A stretch of 64,000 nucleotides of DNA from Micromonospora sp. KC213 (GTDB lineage Bacteria > Actinomycetota > Actinomycetes > Mycobacteriales > Micromonosporaceae). How positions within the stretch are numbered: the first letter of the stretch is position 1; every line of letters starts with the position of its first letter. The notes below the pieces were generated by a model. That model worked only from the letters and a program-made list of their open reading frames with translations. It searched no databases and was not told the origin of the DNA. The stretch lies in the NCBI RefSeq assembly GCF_004348325.1, contig NZ_SMKF01000010.1, positions 1 through 64,000 of the forward strand, given 5' to 3'. Shown here piece by piece: positions 34,944-42,658 of this stretch. The position numbers were made by a program, and so were the translations under genes.

Positions 34944-35711
34944 GTGGCCGACGAGCGGACGCGACACTTCCGTCGGCTGCGCCGACTGCGGCGCTCCGCC
35001 CGATGGTGGACGGTGACGGCCGGTGGGCTCGGCGGCGCGGCGGCGGTGCTGACGCCGTACGCGGGCATCGGGCTGCCGGACGCGGCGTGGGCCGCCGGGG
35101 CGGGCAGCGCGCTGGCACTGGCCGCCTGGCGTTGGCTCGACCTGCGGGCTCTCGCGGCGCGTCCGGCCCCACCCGCTCTCGACCCGGCCGAGGCCGCCGC
35201 CCGGTCGCGGGCCCGTCTGGTCGCCGCCGTCGAGCGGCTCCCGGTCGGTCCGGGCGTGCTCGCCGAGGCCCGACGGTTGCGGGCTCGGCTCGCGCTGCGT
35301 GGCACCGCCGCCGCCGGTGCGTGGGCCCGGCTGGACCGGGCGGCGCTCACCCTCGCCGGCATGGCGCCCCGGCTCACCGGGCTGGCCGAACCGGCGGTGC
35401 TGGAGGCCGCCGCGGCCGACCGGTCCCTCCGCGACCTGGCCGCCCGGGTGGCCAGTGTGGAACGTGCCCTGCGGTTCGCCCCGCCGGAAGCCCGGCCCCG
35501 GCTGGCCGAGGCACATCGCGCCCTCGCCGGTCAGTTGGACGACGGGGTGACCGCGTACGAGGGGCTGGTGGCGGCCGCGGCCGGGTACGTCGCCGAGGAC
35601 GTCCGCCCGAGCACCGAGCACCCGGCGGCGTCCCGGCTGACCGAGGCGACCGACCTGCTGCACGGCGTGGCGTCGGCGCTGGCCGAGCTGCGCGCCGTGC
35701 GCCGCTCCTAG
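34944..35711 (+). CDS. pspM: PspM-like membrane protein (Rv2743c type)
   Basis: A 255-residue protein with a basic N-terminus (RTRHFRRLRRLRRSARWW), two hydrophobic helices (about residues 24-40 and 48-60) and a long cytosolic Ala/Arg/Leu-rich helical domain with coiled-coil character. Position, topology and length fit the mycobacterial PspM (Rv2743c), an integral membrane partner of PspA; the assignment rests on context more than sequence. GTG 34944 has GAGGAGG at 34932-34938. It is separated by 23 nt from pspA, so it is the last gene of the clgR-pspA-pspM unit. Confidence 0.75.
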   Translation: MADERTRHFRRLRRLRRSARWWTVTAGGLGGAAAVLTPYAGIGLPDAAWAAGAGSALALAAWRWLDLRALAARPAPPALDPAEAAARSRARLVAAVERLPVGPGVLAEARRLRARLALRGTAAAGAWARLDRAALTLAGMAPRLTGLAEPAVLEAAAADRSLRDLAARVASVERALRFAPPEARPRLAEAHRALAGQLDDGVTAYEGLVAAAAGYVAEDVRPSTEHPAASRLTEATDLLHGVASALAELRAVRRS

Positions 35712-35714
35712 CCG

Positions 35715-35791
35715 ACGGAGGTCGCGCCAGGTTGCCCTGGCCTTGACCGCGAAGACGGCAACCTGCCGCGACCCGGTCTGCTCACCTCCGT
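35715..35791. terminator. Large bidirectional hairpin between convergent genes
   Basis: The core stem pairs 35721-35736 with 35757-35772 (15 pairs with one C/C mismatch). An outer ACGGAG (35715-35720) can pair with CTCCGT (35786-35791). It sits between the + strand pspM-like gene and the - strand oxidase-fold gene and can end both transcripts. Its inner 46 nt (35724-35769) are also listed as a repeat copy. Confidence 0.7.
35724..35769. repeat. 46-nt palindromic element, copy 3
   Basis: Runs from GCGCCA to TGCCGC, 46 nt, with CAGGTTGCC/GGCAACCTG as the inner arms. One end has GCGCCA instead of GCGGCA. Same length as copies 1 and 2. Confidence 0.5.
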
Positions 35792-35825
35792 ATGCGGGGC
35801 GCCGGGCCGGGCGCGGGTCGGCGGG

Positions 35826-38800
35826 TCAGGCCGGGGTGGTGACCGGCACCGGGGCGGTGAAGGGCGACTCGCCCACCACGTTGAACGAGCGGATCCGGTA
35901 GTGGTAGGTCACGCCCCGGGCCAGACCGGAGTTGGTGAACCCCCGGCCGGTGACGGTGAAGGTGGCGACCTCCCGGGTGAACGCCGGGTCGAGCGCGCGC
36001 TGCACCGCAAAGCCCGACCCCGGCCCACTCGGGACGCTCGACGCCCAGGTCAGCACCACCCTCGCGGTGTCCGGGCCGGGAGCGGTCACCGCGACGGCCA
36101 GCCCGGAGGGCACTTCCGGGATCGGTGGGGTGATCACCGTGGCCAGCGTCGACCAGGGCGACACCGCACCCAGGTAGGTGGTCCGGACCCGGTAGTAGTA
36201 CGTGGTGTCCGGGGCGACCGCCGGGTCGAGGTGCTGCTCCGCCACCCCGATCGCGGTGGTGGCCGGGCCGCTGGTGAAGGTCGGGTTGGTGGCCCGCTGC
36301 ACGTCGATCCCGGTGGCGAAGGAACGGTTGGTCCAGCGCAGAGCCACCCGCAGCGGCCCGGCCGGCGGGATCTGTGCGCTCATCCCGGTGGGGGCGGCCA
36401 ACCCCACCGACGCGGGGACGCTGTTGGACCAGGCCGAGCAGCTCGCCGCGTTCTCCGCCCGGATCCGGTAGTGGTACGTCACGCCGGGGGTGACCGTCGC
36501 GTCGGTGTACCGGGTGGCGGTGGCCGCCACGGTGATCGTGGTGACGCCGTTGGTGAAGGCCGCGTCGGTGGCCCGTTGCAGCAGGTGGCTGGTGGCCGGC
36601 GGGCGGCTGCCGTTGCCGGTCCAGGTCAACGCGATCGCCGGGAGGGCGGTGGCCGAACCGGGTGCCGGGGTGGCGGTGAGCCCGGTCGGCCCCTTCGGCG
36701 AGACCCGGAACACCAGCGGCCGGCTCATGCCCAGGTCACGCAGGCCGGCGGCGCTGCTGGACCAGCGGTACTCCCAACCCAGGTTGACCATCTGGTTGAC
36801 CACGGTGGCGGGGCGGCCGTCGAGCGGGCTGACCGGGGCGGCCCCCACCCGGACCCCGGCCGGCCGGCTCGGGTCGAGCAGCCGGAGACTGTCGCCGATC
36901 CGGAACGGTAGCGGCGGGACGACCGGCCGCAGCGCCAACACCACATCCTCGCCCGGGTTCACCCGGATGGTCTCCTTCCACCCCAGCTCGCCCGGTTCCG
37001 GTGGCCGAACCGTGCCGTCCCGGCCGACCCGGTTGACCAGTTGGGCGTCGCAGCCGTCCAGGTGGACGCTGTGGGTCTGCCGGCCGGTGCCGGTGATCCG
37101 CCAGAGCTGGGTGCCGTCGGCGGTGGTGCCCGGTGTGCTCGGGTCGGCGGTCACCACGACCTCGGTCGCCGGGTCGGTCGGGCCGAGCGGCAGCGCCGTC
37201 GGACCGAGGGGGCCGGCGTGCGGGTGGGCGACGCCGAGCCGGGCGGCCTGCCGCCCGTGCCCCGGCTCGAAGACCGGGCCGACGGTCTTCACCTCGATCG
37301 GCAGAGTGACCGGGTGGGTCGCCCCGGGCGGGATGAAACTCGCCGTCACCGCGTGCGCCGGCACCACGGTCCGCCGGTCGGTACGGGTGGCGAAGGCGGC
37401 GTCGTACTCCGGCTGCGGCACGATCGGCGGGCGTTGGCTGGCCGCGTACGCCCCGGGCAGGCGTTGGGCGAGCCGGGCCAGGTCGTACGGGGCGGCCGGG
37501 ATGCCGGCCACACGGAACTGCAACAGGGTACGGGTGTTCGGGCCGTACCCGGGGTGGGTGCCGGGGGGTCCGCCCTCGGCGCGACGGCCCGCGGCACCGG
37601 TGTGCTGGTCGTACCGGGGATCGAAGCAGGGCAGCGGGGCCGGGGCGTCGTTGTGGAGGATCAGCGTGCCGCCGGGCGGGACGGTGGAGAAGTCGACCAC
37701 CACGTCGGCCCGCTCGCCCGGGGCGAGCAGCAACGCGTGGCCGTCCACGTTGAGCACCGTGGGGTCACGCCGGTCGTACCGGTAGCCGACCGGACGGTGC
37801 GGCACCACCACCGGGGCGGGCAGCAGCCCGCACTCGTTGCCGATCTGGATCATGCGGGGGCCGGCGGCCGTGGGGTCGGGGACGCCGCCGTCGCGGCCGT
37901 CCACCGGCCAGTCCGTCGGGCGGCCGGCCGCCCGGACCGCCTCCACCATCGGCACCTCGCCCGCCCCGGCGTCGGCCAGGGTGCCGTCGGGCCGCCACAT
38001 CGGGCCGTCCGAGCGGGCCCGGTAGATCGCCAGGTTGAGGCTGCGGTCGGCGCAGGCGTTGAGGATCCGGAACCGGTACGCCTTCGGCTCGACCGTCAGG
38101 TACGGGTACGCGACGCCGTTGACCAGCGGGGTGTCGCCGTATGCGGCGGGAACCGCGCTCGGGTGCGGCAGCCCCGGCACCTGCGGCGGCTCCTCCGGCG
38201 CGGCGACCGGGTCGTGGTGCGGGTTCGGCACCGGTCCGACCGCGACCGCGTCCCCGATCTCGGCGGTCCACGGGCCGTAGTCCCAGCGGCCGGTCGGGTT
38301 GCGCCCCGACTCCCGGTACGGGTCCTGGCGTGGCTGGTAGACGTGCGGGTGCCAGAGGCTGCCCCGGGCGCCCCACCGGTCCCGGTCCCAGGTGGGGTCC
38401 TGGGCGGCGAGTTGGGCGTCGTCGGGCACGAAGGTCTTGTCCTGGATCACCAGCGGTAACTGGTCGGCGGGGAGCACCCCGTCGGCCACCAGCCGTTCCT
38501 CGGCGGGGTCGGTGAGCAGGTAGAGCGCGAGCTGCCCGGAGTAGACGGTCAGCCGGGACAGACCGAGGGTGTTGTCGTGCAGCCACATCAGTCGGCCGCT
38601 CTGTTCGTTGGGGAAGTACAGGGTGGTGGCGCCCGCGCCGGGGGGTGGCATGTCCGGCACGTGGGCCAGGCCGGGGCCCGTCGGGTACGGGGTGATCTCA
38701 CCCGCCGGGGTCACCCACTGCCACGGGTTGCCGGCGCTGATCCAGCCGGTCTGCGCGCCGGCCAGGTGGAGCACGGCGCGGTTCTGCGGGTATGGGGCCG

Positions 38801-39428
38801 GTCCGTCCAGCGGCCCGCCGCCGGCGCCGTCCAGTGTGCCGTCGACGGGCAGGAAGAGTTCGCCGGCCCGGCCGGTGGGGAGCTGGTTGATGAACGTGAT
38901 CCGGACCGGCCGCCCGCGCCGAGCGATGATCATCGGCCCGAGGTGGTACGGCCGCTCCGGGGCGACGACCGTGTTGTGTCCGTCCGGGTCGGTGCCGAGG
39001 TTGAGCTGGCGGTAGCCGCGCAGCCGGGTGCCGGGCAGGTCGCGGTGCAGCCGTTGGGTGTACTCGGCGAGCCCGATCTCGTAGTAGTCGCAGCCCGGGT
39101 AGCGGGTGGTATCGGGCGCCGCGACCGGTAGCTGCCGGTCCCCTCCGGTGCTGCCGGCCGGGCCCGGCAGCGGCAGCGGATCGACGAACTTGCGGATGCC
39201 GGTGCCCGGCACCACCTGCCCGTCCGCGTCGAGGGTGGGCAGCGGGCTGTGCGCGTGGTTCGGCACCGTGCCGAAGCAGCGCGGCAGGGCGGCCGGGTCG
39301 AGGCTGGCCGGCGCGGAGGCGGGCACCGACTCGGCGACCCGGGCGGCGGGCACGGTCGGGGTGTGGCGTGAGGTGCTCCGGGCGGCACGGCCGGTCCAGC
39401 CCGGCCGGAACATGCGGAACAGGGCCAT
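35826..39428 (-). CDS. Multicopper-oxidase-fold protein with eroded copper sites and three C-terminal FnIII domains
   Basis: A 1200-residue protein. Residues ~110-910 match large bacterial multicopper oxidases: DYYEIGLAEYTQRLHRDLPG, MIIARRGRPVRITFINQLP, WQWVTPAGEITPYPTGPG, LYFPNEQSGRLMWLHDN, LGWKETIRVNPGEDVVLALR and VNLGWEYRW. Ligand motifs are altered: HLHG is HLAG (His221, Ala223), HDH is HDN (His284, Asn286), HxxHxH is HSVHLD (786-791), and HCHxxxH is SSSxxxL (890-896), with Met901 kept. Loss of the type-1 Cys argues against oxidase activity. Residues ~910-1200 hold three FnIII repeats (YHYRIR, YYYRVR, YHYRIR). No signal peptide is seen. GGGGAG precedes ATG 39428. Confidence 0.85.
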   Translation of the reverse strand: MALFRMFRPGWTGRAARSTSRHTPTVPAARVAESVPASAPASLDPAALPRCFGTVPNHAHSPLPTLDADGQVVPGTGIRKFVDPLPLPGPAGSTGGDRQLPVAAPDTTRYPGCDYYEIGLAEYTQRLHRDLPGTRLRGYRQLNLGTDPDGHNTVVAPERPYHLGPMIIARRGRPVRITFINQLPTGRAGELFLPVDGTLDGAGGGPLDGPAPYPQNRAVLHLAGAQTGWISAGNPWQWVTPAGEITPYPTGPGLAHVPDMPPPGAGATTLYFPNEQSGRLMWLHDNTLGLSRLTVYSGQLALYLLTDPAEERLVADGVLPADQLPLVIQDKTFVPDDAQLAAQDPTWDRDRWGARGSLWHPHVYQPRQDPYRESGRNPTGRWDYGPWTAEIGDAVAVGPVPNPHHDPVAAPEEPPQVPGLPHPSAVPAAYGDTPLVNGVAYPYLTVEPKAYRFRILNACADRSLNLAIYRARSDGPMWRPDGTLADAGAGEVPMVEAVRAAGRPTDWPVDGRDGGVPDPTAAGPRMIQIGNECGLLPAPVVVPHRPVGYRYDRRDPTVLNVDGHALLLAPGERADVVVDFSTVPPGGTLILHNDAPAPLPCFDPRYDQHTGAAGRRAEGGPPGTHPGYGPNTRTLLQFRVAGIPAAPYDLARLAQRLPGAYAASQRPPIVPQPEYDAAFATRTDRRTVVPAHAVTASFIPPGATHPVTLPIEVKTVGPVFEPGHGRQAARLGVAHPHAGPLGPTALPLGPTDPATEVVVTADPSTPGTTADGTQLWRITGTGRQTHSVHLDGCDAQLVNRVGRDGTVRPPEPGELGWKETIRVNPGEDVVLALRPVVPPLPFRIGDSLRLLDPSRPAGVRVGAAPVSPLDGRPATVVNQMVNLGWEYRWSSSAAGLRDLGMSRPLVFRVSPKGPTGLTATPAPGSATALPAIALTWTGNGSRPPATSHLLQRATDAAFTNGVTTITVAATATRYTDATVTPGVTYHYRIRAENAASCSAWSNSVPASVGLAAPTGMSAQIPPAGPLRVALRWTNRSFATGIDVQRATNPTFTSGPATTAIGVAEQHLDPAVAPDTTYYYRVRTTYLGAVSPWSTLATVITPPIPEVPSGLAVAVTAPGPDTARVVLTWASSVPSGPGSGFAVQRALDPAFTREVATFTVTGRGFTNSGLARGVTYHYRIRSFNVVGESPFTAPVPVTTPA

Positions 39429-39580
39429 GGCTCTCCCCGGGACGGGCGGGTACGGCCGCCACCCCGGCGTGGTGGGCGTGCCCGCTGTTGACGATCGGTG
39501 AGCGGTTCACCGCAGCATGCGACGGCCAGGGCGGGGATGGAAGTACCTGTTCGTCCTGATCTCGGGGAAACTTGCCGGTT

Positions 39581-39595
39581 CGTGGAAGTTCCACG
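39581..39595. promoter_or_regulatory. 15-bp palindrome CGTGGAA-G-TTCCACG, candidate operator
   Basis: A perfect 7+1+7 palindrome just after the nei stop codon and about 153 nt upstream of the oxidase-fold start (minus strand). On the minus strand a TTGACC (39598-39603) lies immediately upstream of it, so a regulator here could cover a promoter. The rest of 39429-39596 is untranslated leader. Confidence 0.35.
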
Positions 39596-39596
39596 G

Positions 39597-40400
39597 TCAA
39601 CGGGGTGCGGGTTGGCAGACCGGGCACCAGTAGGTCACCCGCTCGCCGAGTTCCGCCTTGTGGATCGCGGTCCCGCAGCGATGGCACGGCTGCCCGCGCC
39701 GGCCGTACACGTGGCTGGTCCGCCCCCGGTGCAGCGAGCCGGTGGTGCTCTGCGTCCACCGGCCCCGGTTGGCGGCCAGCAGCCGCTGTGCCAGAGCCAC
39801 CGTGCCGGCCAGGTCGGGCACGTCGCGTACCGGGGTCCACGGCGAGACGCCGCGCAGGAAGAGCAGCTCGCAGGCGTAGAGGTTGCCCACCCCGGCCAGG
39901 TTGCGCTGGTCCAGCACGGCCTCGCCGATGGTGGCGTCCGGGTGCGCGGCGAGCCGACGGACCGCCTCGGCCGGATCCCAGTCCGGCCCGAGCAGGTCCG
40001 GGCCGAGGTGTCCGACCAGGGACTGCTCCTCGGTGGTCGGCACCAGCGCCAGGTCGTGCAGGTGATAGCCGACGGCCACGGCCCCGGCGCTGCGCAGCAC
40101 CACCCGGATCAGGTGCGCCGGCCGCGCGGTCCAGCGCTCCCCCGGGGCATAGGTCCGCCAGGTGCCGTCCATCCGCAGGTGCGAGTGCAGGGTCAGGGGT
40201 GCGGCTGCGGGGACATCCGGCGGCGCGGCCAGCCGAAGCAGCAGGTGCTTACCCCGGCTGACGCAGTCGCGGACCGTCCAACCGGCCAGGTCGGTGGTGG
40301 CCAACTGCGGCACCCGCAGGTCGCTTCCGCTCAGCCGCGCTCCCGCCAGCGCGCGGTGCAGCACGCGGGCGGTGTTCCAGACGGTGTCACCTTCGGGCAT
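39597..40400 (-). CDS. nei: Endonuclease VIII-type DNA glycosylase (Nei family)
   Basis: Removes oxidised pyrimidines and cleaves the abasic site by beta/delta elimination. The 267 residues begin MPEGDTVWNTARVLHRAL, with Pro1 nucleophile and Glu2 after Met removal (MPEGDTV is the Nei form, MPELPEV the Fpg form). Then come LHSHLRMDGTWRTY, the H2TH region with LDQRNLAGVGNLYACELLFL, and the C-terminal zinc finger CHRCGTAIHKAELG ending YWCPVC (four Cys). ATG 40400 has GAGGGAGG upstream. Mycobacterial nei1 lies beside lhr (Rv3296-Rv3297); here lhr is 2.3 kb away with intervening genes. Confidence 0.93.
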   Translation of the reverse strand: MPEGDTVWNTARVLHRALAGARLSGSDLRVPQLATTDLAGWTVRDCVSRGKHLLLRLAAPPDVPAAAPLTLHSHLRMDGTWRTYAPGERWTARPAHLIRVVLRSAGAVAVGYHLHDLALVPTTEEQSLVGHLGPDLLGPDWDPAEAVRRLAAHPDATIGEAVLDQRNLAGVGNLYACELLFLRGVSPWTPVRDVPDLAGTVALAQRLLAANRGRWTQSTTGSLHRGRTSHVYGRRGQPCHRCGTAIHKAELGERVTYWCPVCQPAPR

Positions 40401-40551
40401 GCCACCATCCTCCCTCGCCCGAGCAGAACTCGCATGTGTCGCCTTTTGTGCGGTCCTTTCCGTAGATCACGGGATAGTGCCCCATTAATCGGGCAGATCT
40501 GATCAAGGTGGTCCAGACCAGGTCGGCGGCCGGGTCAGGTCGGGGCTGCGG

Positions 40552-40812
40552 TCAGGGACGCTCGTCCGGGCGGGGCGGGCGGACCATGTCCTGGTAGCGG
40601 GGGTGACTGGCGCCGTACACGGCGAAGTTCAGCCGGGCGTGGGTCAGGCTCAGCTCACCGTTCGGCCCGCCGCGCACCTCGTCGGCATCGGCGTCGCCCT
40701 GCCCGTCGTCGGTCCAGAAACAGACCGGGCAGGTGCCCCCACCGGTCCGGGACGCGCAGCAGGGACAGGCCGCCGGAACCCAGAGCTCACCCACGGGAAG
40801 CAAGCTTTCCAC
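40552..40812 (-). CDS. CPCC-family cysteine-rich protein
   Basis: An 86-residue protein with the CPCC signature: ACPCCASRTGGGTCPVCFW (two CxxC pairs, a probable zinc ribbon), then DDGQGDADADEVRGGPNGELSLTHAR and NFAVYGASHPRYQDMVRPP. The GPN..SL..AR.NF..(F/Y)GASHPR pattern is diagnostic of the Cys_rich_CPCC family. It starts at GTG 40812; the nearby ATG is out of frame. It follows the DUF62 gene by 61 nt on the same strand. Its function is unknown. Bases 40401-40551 are an AT-rich promoter region for nei. Confidence 0.85.
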   Translation of the reverse strand: MESLLPVGELWVPAACPCCASRTGGGTCPVCFWTDDGQGDADADEVRGGPNGELSLTHARLNFAVYGASHPRYQDMVRPPRPDERP

Positions 40813-40873
40813 ATCGGAGACGCGAGCACGGCGGGGGTGGTCGACCCCTGCGACGGCGGCTCCGCGGTGCCGG

Positions 40874-41668
40874 TCAGCCGGACGGCGTACCGGTCACCCG
40901 GACCAGGTCGCCCGGGCCGACCCCGAGCAGGTCGACGGCCCGCCCCCGGTTCACCGCCACCGCCAGCAGGCCGGCGGCGTCCACGTAGAGCACCAGCGTG
41001 CCGTGCGGCGCGTCGCCGAAGGTGCGCCCGCGTACGGCCGGACGACCGGCGACGTACGGCTCGCCGGGCAGCGTGTCGAGCAGGCCGGCCCCGGCGGCGA
41101 GTTGCACGTTGCCGAAGTGGTCGACGGTGAGCACCTCGGCGGCGAACCCGTCGGCCTCGCGGCGCAGGACCGGCTCGGGCAGGCGTACCAGGGTTGCCGG
41201 GTCGACGGCCCGCCCGGCCTCGGCCGGCGGCCCGCCCAGCGCGAGCCGGGCCGCCACCGGGGCGAAGACGTCCCGGCCGTGGAAGGTGGGTGACACCGTC
41301 GGGGCCAGCCAGTCCGGGTTGGTCAGCTCGACCGCCGCGCTCACCCCGCCCAGCGCGGCGGCGGCCGGCAACAACAGGCCGTTGTCCGGCCCGACCAGCA
41401 GCCCGCCCGGCGTCACCAGGGCGACGCCGCGCCGGGAGGTGCCGACCCCCGGGTCGACCACGCCGACGTGTACGCCGTACGGCAGGAACGGCACGGTCTG
41501 GGCGAGCACCGCGGCGCCGCGCCGGACGTCCGCGGGGGCCACCAGGTGGGTCACGTCGATCACCCGCACCGCCGGGGCCAGCCTCGCGACGACCCCGTGG
41601 CAGGCGGCCACGAAGCCGTCGGTGAGCCCGTAGTCGGTGGTCAGCGAGATCCAGGCGGTCGGGGTCAT
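40874..41668 (-). CDS. SAM hydrolase / hydroxide adenosyltransferase (DUF62 family)
   Basis: The family hydrolyses S-adenosylmethionine to adenosine and methionine; related members are the chlorinase SalL and the fluorinase. The 264 residues contain ISLTTDYGLTDGFVAACHG (the first catalytic Asp region), VHVGVVDPGVGTSRRGVAL (the VDPGVG signature), VGPDNGLLLPAA, SPTFHGRDVFAPVAARLA (the His-Gly-Arg-Asp motif) and VDHFGNVQL. The HGRDVFAP element fits the hydroxide-transferring group rather than halogenases. ATG 41668 has TAGCCT 6 nt upstream, a leaderless start. Confidence 0.88.
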   Translation of the reverse strand: MTPTAWISLTTDYGLTDGFVAACHGVVARLAPAVRVIDVTHLVAPADVRRGAAVLAQTVPFLPYGVHVGVVDPGVGTSRRGVALVTPGGLLVGPDNGLLLPAAAALGGVSAAVELTNPDWLAPTVSPTFHGRDVFAPVAARLALGGPPAEAGRAVDPATLVRLPEPVLRREADGFAAEVLTVDHFGNVQLAAGAGLLDTLPGEPYVAGRPAVRGRTFGDAPHGTLVLYVDAAGLLAVAVNRGRAVDLLGVGPGDLVRVTGTPSG

Positions 41669-41674
41669 GCCCGA

Positions 41675-41680
41675 AGGCTA
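41675..41680 (-). promoter_or_regulatory. -10 box TAGCCT, leaderless start of DUF62 gene
   Basis: On the minus strand TAGCCT is followed by 6 nt and ATG 41668. Confidence 0.45.
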
Positions 41681-41831
41681 GGCCATTCCGGACATCGGCA
41701 TGACCCACGCCGGGCCGTCCGCGCAGTGTGGCACCGCGCGGGCGGCCGGCTCCCGGGCGCACCGGCGGGTGCCGGACCCGCAGAGGGTGACCGTTTCGAC
41801 ACCCCGGCCTGCCGCCGCCAGGGGCACCTCC

Positions 41832-41872
41832 TGCATGGCCAGCGCCGGATTCCGGTATCCGCTGGCGGCCAT
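41832..41872. repeat. Imperfect palindrome in gene-free gap
   Basis: GCCAGCG (41838-41844) pairs with CGCTGGC (41860-41866), enclosing the smaller palindrome CCGGA/TCCGG, with ATGGCC/GGCCAT flanking. It lies in the 41681-41976 gap between the divergent DUF62 and lipoprotein genes. No gene is supported there; weak open frames lack start signals. Confidence 0.35.
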
Positions 41873-41976
41873 CACCGGCCCTCGCGGCGCTGCGGGCCAG
41901 CAAGGTCCAACGGCTCGACGCCGCCCGCAGCAGGGACATGGCCGACCGTAGGGTGACGGGTCGGCCCGTCACCGGG

Positions 41977-41982
41977 CAGACT
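41977..41982 (+). promoter_or_regulatory. -10 box CAGACT, leaderless start of lipoprotein gene
   Basis: CAGACT is followed by 6 nt and GTG 41989. Confidence 0.4.
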
Positions 41983-41988
41983 TTCCGG

Positions 41989-42534
41989 GTGACAAAACAC
42001 CCTCGTGCCCAGACGATCACCGTGCTGCTCCTGGTCGGCCTCGGGCTCACCGCCTGTGGTGACGACCCCGAACCAGGGGACCCCTCGTGGGCCAACGGTT
42101 CCCCGACGCCGGCCACCGCCGAGGCCGCGCCCGCGGAGGCGCCGCAGGAGAGCCCGGCCGGGGGCCGGGGAGCCCGCCGGCCGGCGGAGAGCCCGTCGAC
42201 GCCGCCGTTCACCATGCCGAAGCGGGACCCGGCCGCGCCGGCCGCGCGCAAGGTGGTCGACGCGTTCAAGGCCGCCGGGCTGACGGTGACGAACGTGCGC
42301 GACCGCAGCGCCGACTGTGGACCCGACGGAGCCGGTCTCGGCTGCGCCGAACTGCTGGTCACCGACGCGGTCCGGGTCTACGTCTTCCCGGACGAGGCGA
42401 ATGCCAGCAACCAGAGCGACGTCTGGGGTGCCGACGCCTACCGGGAGGGGGCCGTGGTGCTCAGCTACGCCGGCACGAAGACCAGCGGCGCGGAGCGCAA
42501 ACGCTACAACGACGTCCTGGCCAAGCTGGGCTGA
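41989..42534 (+). CDS. Predicted lipoprotein, unknown function
   Basis: A 181-residue exported protein with a lipoprotein signal peptide: MTKHPRAQ, hydrophobic TITVLLLVGLGL, lipobox LTAC with Cys23 the lipidation site. A Pro/Glu/Ala/Ser-rich disordered linker of ~55 residues follows, then a compact C-terminal domain (KVVDAFKAAGLTVTNVRDRS, GLGCAELLVTDAVRVYVFPD, GAVVLSYAGTKTS) with two Cys that may form a disulfide. No named family is recognised. GTG 41989 is preceded by CAGACT at 6 nt. It converges on lhr; the 124-nt gap contains GC-rich inverted repeats able to terminate both. Confidence 0.75.
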   Translation: MTKHPRAQTITVLLLVGLGLTACGDDPEPGDPSWANGSPTPATAEAAPAEAPQESPAGGRGARRPAESPSTPPFTMPKRDPAAPAARKVVDAFKAAGLTVTNVRDRSADCGPDGAGLGCAELLVTDAVRVYVFPDEANASNQSDVWGADAYREGAVVLSYAGTKTSGAERKRYNDVLAKLG

Positions 42535-42658
42535 GCCGGCAGCGCCCGGCTCCGGCAGCGTGGGTCGGCCCGACCGGGGCCGGCCGCAGGCCGGGTGCGG
42601 CGGCTCGGGCCGGGGGTTGCGGCCCCGGGCCAAGGGCGGCGCCGGCCCCCGGCGCCGG

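Noticed and set aside
40552-41668. A halogenase role (chlorinase/fluorinase) for the DUF62 protein, as in Salinispora SalL.
   Set aside because: The HGRDVFAP motif and the absence of any halometabolite cluster nearby fit the ordinary SAM hydrolase group better.
41678-41875. 65-codon frame on the minus strand in the gap between the DUF62 and lipoprotein genes.
   Set aside because: It has no ribosome binding site, overlaps the palindrome and has no protein-like pattern; the + strand frame over the same bases is equally weak.
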